A stretch of DNA of 61,313 bases from Candidatus Omnitrophota bacterium (GTDB taxonomy: Bacteria; Hinthialibacterota; Hinthialibacteria; Hinthialibacterales; Hinthialibacteraceae). This document shows positions 51,568 to 61,313 of the stretch, piece by piece. Within the stretch, counting starts at the first letter, position 1. Every line of letters starts with the position of its first letter. The DNA is taken from positions 1 through 61,313 of the forward strand of contig QZKN01000034.1 in NCBI GenBank assembly GCA_003598175.1. Direction: 5' to 3'. Below the pieces are notes generated by a model. The model was not told the DNA's origin, did not search any database, and was given only the letters and a program-made list of their open reading frames with translations. Both the position numbers and the translations under genes were made by a program.

Positions 51568-52458
51568 TTATGATTTGATTTCTCCCACAAACACGTTTAA
51601 TCCTTCTTGCGACGCTTGATCGTAAAGGGTTTCCAACGTTTCCAAAAATCGCTCCTTCCCTCGCCAGAACGGGAAATTTCCCAGGCGCTTGGGAAGAATT
51701 GCAGAGACGGAGGGGATTTCGATTTTCCCGTACAAGTCATCCGAAAAATCACCGCCGCGCCAAAAGCACGTCACATCGGTTTGCAAGGATTGCGCGGGGA
51801 ATGATGGTTCATGGGATTCCTCTGCGTCCTCTCCCGCGTCGCCGGAAACGGTTCCCGGAAGTTGATTGAATAATTCTTCCCGCGTCATGCCTCGCATTTT
51901 GAACATGAGAAAGGGATCGCGATCGAATTCTTCGCCGAGCAGGTAAAAAACGGCGGCAATATGTTTGCATGGGTTCGACCAGTCCGGGCAGGAACAATTT
52001 GTAGTCAAATCCTTGTATCTCGTGGGGAAAAGCGAGAATCCTTGTTCCTCAAATAATTTTTCGATGTCCTGGGGCATTTCTCCGGCCAATAATTTGGCCG
52101 TGAAGATCGGTTGACTCGCGAAATGTTCGATTAAGGTTTTCCATTCGGATGGCGTCAACGTTTTCACGCTCACTTCAACGGAATAAGGAGTGGAACGGGA
52201 GCCTTGCACTTTGGCTTTGATTTTTCCGACATCGATTTCGATGGAGAGTACTTGTCCCTTCCGGGCGTAAGAACGTCCGCGGTCCAAGCGAGCGCCGATA
52301 TTGAAACTTTCCAAAACGGCGATCCATCTTTTGGCCCACCAACTGGAGGCGAATGCTCCCCGCTGAGATTGCGCCTTGATTCCGCCTTTTGCTTCGCGGG
52401 GGATCGAAGGTTGATAAAAGAAAAAATCATCGGAATAGTATCTTCGTCCTCTGGACAT
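51568..52458 (-). CDS. SWIM zinc finger protein
   Basis: The 296-residue protein carries a SWIM motif, CSCPDWSNPCKHIAAVFYLL (near residue 155), that binds zinc and often nucleic acid or protein. Upstream are WWAKRWIAVLESF and GRSYARKGQVLSIEI, typical of SWIM proteins encoded next to bacterial SNF2 helicases. GAGGAG lies 6 bases before the ATG at 52458. It follows the SNF2 gene by 27 bp on the same strand, so the two are likely partners. Confidence 0.88.
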   Translation of the reverse strand: MSRGRRYYSDDFFFYQPSIPREAKGGIKAQSQRGAFASSWWAKRWIAVLESFNIGARLDRGRSYARKGQVLSIEIDVGKIKAKVQGSRSTPYSVEVSVKTLTPSEWKTLIEHFASQPIFTAKLLAGEMPQDIEKLFEEQGFSLFPTRYKDLTTNCSCPDWSNPCKHIAAVFYLLGEEFDRDPFLMFKMRGMTREELFNQLPGTVSGDAGEDAEESHEPSFPAQSLQTDVTCFWRGGDFSDDLYGKIEIPSVSAILPKRLGNFPFWRGKERFLETLETLYDQASQEGLNVFVGEIKS

Positions 52459-52485
52459 AACTGCTCCTCGCAAAAATATATATAA

Positions 52486-55593
<3,108 letters not shown>

Positions 55594-55628
55594 CTCGTTT
55601 TGCCTCTCACGGAATTCAATTGATTCTA

Positions 55629-56798
55629 TTAAAGTACAAATGTAGATTGAAGTGGGATGCGTAGTCCTGTTTTCTGGGATTCATGAATCGCTTGAATGAT
55701 TTCCAGCACGTGCAGGGCGTGTTCGGGTGTGATCGGGATGTCCTGGCCGGTTGCAAGACATTCCGCCGCCAGAGACGCTCCCATCTGCCAGACGAAATCT
55801 CCTTTGTCCGTGGCATACCGTGTCAAAGTCGGTTGGTTTTCGGTGGCCAGGTCCACTCCCTGCGGATCCCAATCATAGCCAACCAATCCCATAAATCCTT
55901 GAGTCCCGACGATAGAAATTGTATGCCGTTTTTCCTCGCTTCCATCATGTCCATGCGGATTGAAATAATTGAAACCGCTCTGGACATGAGAAATCACTCC
56001 GTTTCCATGATCCATCAGCGCCATGGCGTTGTCCTCGGTTTCCACGTTCACTTCGCCTTTTCCTCGAATCGTGCGAGTAGGAGTGACAATACTGGTCATG
56101 GCGACGACTGATCGAGCCGGTCCCAGCAGACCGGTTAATGTGGTCAGGTTATACACCGCGAGATCCGGCAGACTTCCCCCGCCCTTTTCGTAAAAGAAAG
56201 AGGACCAATCCGGACCTGTGTGTCCATAATCGGCGTGAGCCGCCGCCACTCGTCCCAGCTTACCCGCGGCCAGCGTCCTGGCCATGAAGTCAAATTGCGG
56301 ACTCACCACCATCGCCGGAGCTCCCCACAAGCGTACGCCTTTTTTCCGCGCCAAATCGATCAGCGTTTGACCGGCAGCTAGCGAATTGGCCATGGGTTTT
56401 TCGCTCCAGACGTGTTTTCCTGCCTCTATTGCCTGTTTATTCAGGTGTTCGTGTTCTTGCATATCGGTGAGATTTACCAACAGATCGAAGGGAGCGCCGG
56501 CCAGCATTCGGTCGATGTGTGGATACTGATTGGGAATATTGAAATTCCTGGCTTGCGCCGCCGCTCGTTCAGGGATGATGTCGCAGGCGCTGACAAGCTC
56601 GGCGAAGGGACTTTTGGCAAGGTGCGGCAAGTACGAATGGGAGACGCTGCCGCAGCCGATGACGCCGATTTTAATGCGTTTGGGAGAATTCTCCAAAGCG
56701 TAGCCGCGAAGGGAGGGGCGGGAAGTTAGCAAACTACCCGATACAATCAATCGGGAATGGTTTTTGAGAAACTGACGGCGTGTCGTTTTTGATTTCAT
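55629..56798 (-). CDS. Tat-exported Gfo/Idh/MocA oxidoreductase
   Basis: The 389-residue protein has a twin-arginine signal (TTRRQFLKNHSRLIVSG), so it is exported folded with its cofactor. The Rossmann start IGVIGCGSVSHSYL, ACDIIPERAAAQA, the EKPMANSLAAG motif and HADYGHTGPDW fit the Gfo/Idh/MocA family of NAD(P)-dependent sugar oxidoreductases. The likely substrate is a sugar or glycoside. It ends an operon with a GHL10-like and a GHL15-ceramidase protein, pointing to processing of extracellular glycoconjugates. AAGGA precedes the ATG. Confidence 0.88.
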   Translation of the reverse strand: MKSKTTRRQFLKNHSRLIVSGSLLTSRPSLRGYALENSPKRIKIGVIGCGSVSHSYLPHLAKSPFAELVSACDIIPERAAAQARNFNIPNQYPHIDRMLAGAPFDLLVNLTDMQEHEHLNKQAIEAGKHVWSEKPMANSLAAGQTLIDLARKKGVRLWGAPAMVVSPQFDFMARTLAAGKLGRVAAAHADYGHTGPDWSSFFYEKGGGSLPDLAVYNLTTLTGLLGPARSVVAMTSIVTPTRTIRGKGEVNVETEDNAMALMDHGNGVISHVQSGFNYFNPHGHDGSEEKRHTISIVGTQGFMGLVGYDWDPQGVDLATENQPTLTRYATDKGDFVWQMGASLAAECLATGQDIPITPEHALHVLEIIQAIHESQKTGLRIPLQSTFVL

Positions 56799-56817
56799 TT
56801 TAAATATCCTTATTTCT

Positions 56818-59385
56818 TCAGGGAATGGTATTCAATCGATGCAATAAATTCAAGGTTTCTTCCACCAATTTCTCTCCCGCGCCGGGTTTCACTGAAGACG
56901 TCACGATTTCATAACTCCCTTCGACGAAGGCTTTTTGTGAAGGGATATAAAAATCGAAATCATTGGCGAGAGTTAAGATCAGGGTGGTTTGAAAAGGAGA
57001 TTGTTCTTTTAACGCCATTCCCAATTCCACAAAAATCTCATGAGGCCAGGTAACGATTGCCAGGTCATGGCCAATTCGGAAAGCATGGACTTCCATTTGG
57101 TGCATTTCACCTTCCTGCTCCATCAGCATGTTGGTATTCAATATTTTCCAGGCATTCACCAATTCCAGAAACGTAGGATTCTTTTCATGCTGCAGATTGA
57201 AGGTGTTCCATGCCTCTTGAACCTGTTCTTTCGAAATATCGACAAACGGCGCAACAACTTTCGTGGTCAAAACCGCCAGCGACGGAGAAACAACCGGCTT
57301 CAATGTGGGGATCGTACGAAGCAATGTTTCCGTAAACGCGGATGCAATCTGTTCCGAGTCTTGATTGGGCTGATCGGAAAAAACATTAAAATGATTGGTA
57401 TCTCCCGACGTTCCTTGACCGTATAAGGAAAAGAATTCTTCGCCAAACTCGTTCCTGAGATTCCGTTGCAGAAGACCGGGAAAATCTGCGCTGTATTGAT
57501 CGCCTCCGAATACGGCGGTGTGTACGGCAAAGGATGTGAATGAGGCTATCGGTTTGTTGGTATTCGCATCACGAAACAGCACAATCGGAAAATCTTCATC
57601 GACCGGTCCCGCGGCGCGAATGATGTCGGGATTCATCTTGCCGGGATTAAAGCGCACGGATCCATCCTTCATATGGAAACGGCGGTTGAAGGCGACGCCG
57701 CTTTGCTGCGCGACGCCGGATTCCAGGATAACCGATTTCATGTTGCGTTGCGCTTGCGCAACCGCTTGAACACAGGCGTCGATGAGAAAACCTTGGTAAT
57801 CAATCGGCGCATGCGGATCGGTACCATAGTTCTTAAGAGCTTCTTCGTGAAACAATTCCCACAGAATGCCATGATATTCCGGCCCGGCATGGGTATGGGT
57901 TGCGGTTACGGAGATGTTGGTAAAAGGAATGCCGAGATGTTGACTGACCTGTTGTCTAATCGCATTGGTAATAGGGCGAGGCGCGCTGCACACATCACAG
58001 ATCAGAATTGCGGTTTGTATCTCCCCCTGTTTCCAAACCATGGCTTTTGCAAAGAGGGGATCGTGAACGCCATTGTTAAATTTTTCATAGTAATTGCCCG
58101 CCATTCGCCAACCGACCGGCGGTGTGATATCCACTTGCGAACAGCCGAGAAAAAAGCCGTTGTCCTTTTGGCCGGTTTGCAATCCTTTGCAGAGTATCCG
58201 TCCTTCCCCGGCTGGAATCGTAAATGTGTTTCCCTCCGCGCCGGTCAACGTATCGCGCGCGTGTTCATCGAGTTTGACGGTATAGGATTCCTGTGCGCCC
58301 GGCAGATTCACCACGACCAGGGCGTTTTCATAACGCCGCTGCCAGACATGGGGAGTGATTCGCGCTCCCGGCTCCAGCGGCAAACCGATCTTTTTATCGT
58401 ATTCGGGATACCAATCGTGCCGGTGGCTGGTGTTATCGGAAAACAGATAGTAGTAATCGCCGATGATCAACGAATAGCACAAACTCCAATATCGCGCCTG
58501 CGGATCCGGCTCCGGTTTTTGCCCGCGTCGCGAATCGTTCGGCCATCCGGCGTGGTCGCGAATTTCTTCAAAGCGCTCGATGACGCTGATCTTCGGCTTG
58601 CGCAACAGCGATTGGGTATGCCGCATTTTTTGAATGCAATCATCCCATTCCGTTCGCTTGTGACTCCATCCCGATTCATACATCATGCCGTTCAGGAATG
58701 GGGCGGCAAAATCGTAGGAACCGACATCGTAACCCGCGTTGGCTAAAATCAGGAAATCGTCGCCCACCGCATCTCTGACTTCTTTGAGAAACTCCACCCA
58801 CGGCTTCGATTCGTTGCGGATGTTGTCATAGAAGACGCCATCAAGACCGCTTTGCTGCAATGCCGCGGTCTGTTGGACGACGTGCCGCCGGTACTCCGAA
58901 TGATTCCAATCCATGCGATGCGTTCCCGGCCAGAATTGCTTGCGCTCTCCGTTGATTCGCAGCCACCAGCAATGATCTTCCGGCAGCCAACGATCGGAAT
59001 ATTCATAAAAATACAATTCGGCAAGAATGATGGCAGCAGGATTGATCTGTTTGATTTGTTGAATCCGTTCCCGCGCTTGCGCCATCGACGCGGAAGTAAA
59101 ACGATTAGCCTCCCCGACAGGATCCCCTTCCCACTGCAATCCCAGCCCACCAACTCCCAGTAAAATCAGATCGTGCTTCGCAATACTCTCCAGCGAACGG
59201 TCGCCGCGAATCGACGACCACAACATGGCAATACGGGGATAGGGGACCTGGTCGGGAAGAATTTGATTCTTCTCCATAGTTCCCTCGGTAAATCCGGGCG
59301 TGCTGTTCGGAATAAGAACGAAAAATCCACACAAAACGATGGCAGCCAGGATGTGGTTTGATTTTACAGGAGTAGGGACAATCAT
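56818..59385 (-). CDS. Secreted fusion: GHL15-like barrel plus ceramidase-like domain
   Basis: The 855-residue exported protein joins two parts. Residues ~50-390 look like a hypothetical-glycosidase (GHL15-type) TIM barrel: AELYFYEYSDRWLPEDH, LDGVFYDNIRNESKPWVEF, LILANAGYD. Residues ~405-855 match the neutral/alkaline ceramidase-like family: GCSQVDITPPVGWRMAG, VTATHTHAGPEYHG (His ligands), HTAVFGGDQYSADFPG and LYGQGTSGDTNHF. Ceramidases hydrolyse N-acyl bonds of sphingolipids, but bacterial proteins of this type in polysaccharide operons may act differently. GGAGG precedes the ATG. It lies between the GHL10-like and oxidoreductase genes. Confidence 0.78.
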   Translation of the reverse strand: MIVPTPVKSNHILAAIVLCGFFVLIPNSTPGFTEGTMEKNQILPDQVPYPRIAMLWSSIRGDRSLESIAKHDLILLGVGGLGLQWEGDPVGEANRFTSASMAQARERIQQIKQINPAAIILAELYFYEYSDRWLPEDHCWWLRINGERKQFWPGTHRMDWNHSEYRRHVVQQTAALQQSGLDGVFYDNIRNESKPWVEFLKEVRDAVGDDFLILANAGYDVGSYDFAAPFLNGMMYESGWSHKRTEWDDCIQKMRHTQSLLRKPKISVIERFEEIRDHAGWPNDSRRGQKPEPDPQARYWSLCYSLIIGDYYYLFSDNTSHRHDWYPEYDKKIGLPLEPGARITPHVWQRRYENALVVVNLPGAQESYTVKLDEHARDTLTGAEGNTFTIPAGEGRILCKGLQTGQKDNGFFLGCSQVDITPPVGWRMAGNYYEKFNNGVHDPLFAKAMVWKQGEIQTAILICDVCSAPRPITNAIRQQVSQHLGIPFTNISVTATHTHAGPEYHGILWELFHEEALKNYGTDPHAPIDYQGFLIDACVQAVAQAQRNMKSVILESGVAQQSGVAFNRRFHMKDGSVRFNPGKMNPDIIRAAGPVDEDFPIVLFRDANTNKPIASFTSFAVHTAVFGGDQYSADFPGLLQRNLRNEFGEEFFSLYGQGTSGDTNHFNVFSDQPNQDSEQIASAFTETLLRTIPTLKPVVSPSLAVLTTKVVAPFVDISKEQVQEAWNTFNLQHEKNPTFLELVNAWKILNTNMLMEQEGEMHQMEVHAFRIGHDLAIVTWPHEIFVELGMALKEQSPFQTTLILTLANDFDFYIPSQKAFVEGSYEIVTSSVKPGAGEKLVEETLNLLHRLNTIP

Positions 59386-59402
59386 GTTTCGCCTCCGGTA
59401 CT

Positions 59403-60560
59403 TTATTGACTTTGCAACAAAAGGTCTTTCAACTGTCGTTCACGCCAAAGCGATTCGATCATTTTGGCTTTTTGATTCGGCTGATGATTGGGGAACAGGG
59501 AGGTGTAAGCGAACAGGGCTTCGCCGGCGTAATTGCGATCGAAGAGGAGTTCCATCTGATTTTTAATTTCCCCCGGCTCGTTGAAATCGGCGTTTAAACC
59601 GATCACGAAACGATCCTGCCATTGGCCGTCGAGAAAGAGTTCAAACGAATCCAATATCTCACGAATCTGTGTGGTGTTACGTTTGTAGGCCATGGGGATC
59701 AACGTATCCACCAAATTTTCTGCCAGCCAAATCCTGACGTCTTGTCCGGTTTCTCCGGTGGCGATGTGGATTTCGGCTTTGCAGGTCGCCGACAATTGCA
59801 TGGTGGGAGAGGCGGCGCGAACGGCGGCGCGCATGGCGCGAAGGCTTTCCGCGATTTGTTCGCATTTGAAGGCCTGCCATTCCTGCGAGTCGGGACGCTC
59901 ATATTTCCCGGTCTGTTTGCGAAAGGCGTCCACGCTGGGTTTGTCGTAGGAAAAATCGCGCGCTCGCCCCACTTCGTTAAAATCCGGATAGCGAATGTAG
60001 TCCAAATGGATGCTGTCGATGGCGGGATAATTGCCGGCCAACTCCCTGCAAACCGCGGCCAGGTGTTTGCGCACGGCCGGAATTCCGGGGGAGAGAAACG
60101 CATAAAAGCTTCTGGAAGGCCGTAATAACGTCCCATGTTGATCGATCATGAACCAGGATCGTTTGGTTTGCCAGAGGTGATTCGAATTCTTCGCGGCGGG
60201 CACGATTCCTCTCCACGCCGGCAACGCGTTAAGCCAGGCATGGAAAGCTAAATTTTGTTTTTTCGCTTCCGCCAGCGCCACGGCCAACGGATCCCAGCCC
60301 GGATCCAGCGTGTTCTCATTTGCTTGATTTCCTGTTAATTCCCAGGCCCAAGGCTCGATTTTCGACGGGTAAAAAACAGTGGCGTTGCCTCGCACCTGGA
60401 AATATACGGAATTGGCGCCTATTTTTTTTGTATTTTCAATAATCCTAATGACATCCGTCGCGCTTTTGAAATCCCACCGCGTCACCCATAAGGCCTGCTC
60501 ACGCGCCTGGATGGTTCCACAAAGAAGAAACAACAGAAATACGATTCCAATACGATTCAT
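59403..60560 (-). CDS. Secreted GHL10-type glycoside hydrolase-like protein
   Basis: The 385-residue protein has a signal peptide (MNRIGIVFLLFLLCGTIQA) and a TIM barrel of the GHL10/DUF187 type: ALWVTRWDFKSATDVIRII, IGANSVYFQVRGNATVFY, WDPLAVALAEAKKQNLAFHA, IDSIHLDYIRYPDF and NLVDTLIPMAYKRN. Related proteins include lytic or glycosidase-like enzymes of the cell wall or polysaccharides. GGGAGGTC lies about 5 bases before ATG 60560. It is the first gene of the operon 60560-55629. Confidence 0.86.
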   Translation of the reverse strand: MNRIGIVFLLFLLCGTIQAREQALWVTRWDFKSATDVIRIIENTKKIGANSVYFQVRGNATVFYPSKIEPWAWELTGNQANENTLDPGWDPLAVALAEAKKQNLAFHAWLNALPAWRGIVPAAKNSNHLWQTKRSWFMIDQHGTLLRPSRSFYAFLSPGIPAVRKHLAAVCRELAGNYPAIDSIHLDYIRYPDFNEVGRARDFSYDKPSVDAFRKQTGKYERPDSQEWQAFKCEQIAESLRAMRAAVRAASPTMQLSATCKAEIHIATGETGQDVRIWLAENLVDTLIPMAYKRNTTQIREILDSFELFLDGQWQDRFVIGLNADFNEPGEIKNQMELLFDRNYAGEALFAYTSLFPNHQPNQKAKMIESLWRERQLKDLLLQSQ

Positions 60561-60841
60561 TTGACCTCCCATTGATGTTCCTCACCCTGTCAGGTGCATT
60601 CCTGTATGAAAAGACAGCTAAAGGTTGAGTCATTTTCACCGAAGTTTGTCATGATGGTGAAAAATAAATAGTAATGGGAAGAATGCGGTTGACCAAGTCT
60701 CACACGACAAAAATTCTTGCCCGGATTTCCGGGATTCCCGTTGATAAAAAGAGCATCAAAAACGCGAGTTGGTTTTTGTTTAGGAAGAAAATTCGTATAA
60801 AATTGTATCAAGTGCGATGAATGGGACGACTCGGGGATATT

Positions 60842-61228
60842 ATGATAAAAGAGGAGGGATCAATCATCGAACGAATAACGCTGGAGTCAAAAGTGGAAGC
60901 GGATGTGGTGGTCATCACATTTAAAGGCGTTTTTTTGCTCACCGATCAAGTTCGGTTGAGAGAGGTCATTCATAAGTATTTGCAGGAAGGCAAGGCCCAT
61001 TTCATCTTCGATTTCGAAGACGCGCGCACGATTCAAAGTTTTGTCATCGGCGAAATTCTGGAGTTGTCGAGAAAAGTAAAAGCTTTGAAGGGAGACGTGT
61101 GTTTGGTGAATCTTTCCGACCGGATGTTGTACACGATGGAAATTACGCGCGTTTCCGAAGTCACGCCCACCTACTTTACTTATCCTGAGGCCATGGATTA
61201 TTTGCATAAAATGATGGCTGATTCTTGA
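60842..61228 (+). CDS. STAS-domain anti-sigma factor antagonist
   Basis: The ~128-residue protein consists of a STAS domain: VVVITFKGVFLLTDQVRLRE, FIFDFEDARTIQSFVIGEIL and DVCLVNLSDRMLYTMEITRV. The Ser in TIQSFV lies where SpoIIAA-type proteins are phosphorylated, so partner switching with a kinase/anti-sigma factor is likely. No such kinase is adjacent. ATG 60842 has GGGGAT upstream; ATG 60821 is an alternative with no clear site. Confidence 0.82.
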   Translation: MIKEEGSIIERITLESKVEADVVVITFKGVFLLTDQVRLREVIHKYLQEGKAHFIFDFEDARTIQSFVIGEILELSRKVKALKGDVCLVNLSDRMLYTMEITRVSEVTPTYFTYPEAMDYLHKMMADS

Positions 61229-61255
61229 TTGGTTGTATTGAAAACTGCGGTTTAT

Positions 61256-61313
61256 ATGAAAATTCCTATCGTAGGGGCGGTTCGCGAACCGCCCCTACGA
61301 TAGGAATTTTCAT
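61256..61313. repeat. 58-bp perfect palindrome at the window end
   Basis: The entire 58 bp is a perfect palindrome with 29-base arms, centred on TTCGCGAA and sharing the GTAGGGGCGGTTCG arm with 7894-7929. It starts with ATGAAAATTCC and ends with its complement at the last base of the window, so it may extend further. It follows the STAS gene by 27 bp and could act as a bidirectional terminator. Confidence 0.85.

Overview
The window looks like chromosomal DNA from an uncultured, probably Gram-negative bacterium living on particles or polysaccharides. It encodes many exported proteins (cohesin-like, Pro/Thr-rich, carboxypeptidase-regulatory-like, GH123-like, heparinase-like, GHL10- and GHL15-like, a Tat-exported oxidoreductase). 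It also has a type II pseudopilin, a hybrid histidine kinase with several PAS domains, an ECF sigma/anti-sigma/RseB-like set and a SUF iron-sulfur operon. Shine-Dalgarno motifs are present before most genes. This mix, the palindromic intergenic repeats and a 30-residue AURKAIP1/COX24-like protein recall candidate phyla near the FCB/PVC groups (for example Hydrogenedentota or Sumerlaeota). That placement is an inference; the window has no rRNA or other phylogenetic marker.

Layout. 0-8 kb: a small operon for two exported proteins of unknown function, a GH123/DUF4091-type protein flanked by two copies of a 108-bp element, a CBM9-like protein and a 1000-residue hybrid kinase. 8-12.3 kb: a family 2 glycosyltransferase, RecJ, a small membrane protein, tRNA-Val and tRNA-Asp. 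12.3-20.5 kb: two cohesin-like secreted proteins (one with a dockerin-like insertion), YggS, a large carboxypeptidase-regulatory-like repeat protein and a DUF4912 protein. 20.9-27.3 kb: a WecA/TagO-type transferase, DUF2203, Nudix, a KamA-family radical SAM enzyme, a membrane protein and an M14-like protein with an altered metal site. 27.4-29.6 kb: a toxin-antitoxin island (HigB/HigA-like pair, a decayed DUF433 gene, a VapBC-like pair) with palindromic repeats. 29.9-38.1 kb: ROK kinase plus SIS isomerase, a DksA/TraR zinc finger protein, a heparinase II/III-like protein, a repeat lipoprotein and a pseudopilin.

38.1-45.2 kb: a polytopic membrane protein with a C-terminal propeller-like repeat region, the 30-residue AURKAIP1/COX24-like gene, SpoVG, a long intergenic region with six DnaA-box-like nonamers (a candidate replication origin), and the ECF sigma/anti-sigma/RseB-like operon. 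45.3-51.5 kb: sufBCDS-sufU-sufT behind a promoter that carries two copies of a 13-bp palindrome, interrupted by two repeat blocks. 51.6-61.3 kb: a SWIM protein with a SNF2 helicase, an operon of GHL10-like, GHL15-ceramidase fusion and Gfo/Idh/MocA proteins, a STAS protein and a 58-bp perfect palindrome at the window end.

Three aspects deserve most attention. First, the exported proteins combine cohesin, dockerin-like, Pro/Thr linker and propeller-like modules in unusual arrangements. Second, intergenic DNA is rich in several families of palindromic or tandem repeats, two of which sit inside the suf operon. Third, the DnaA-box cluster at 42.3-42.6 kb could be oriC. All functional assignments are from reading the sequence; no database search was possible.
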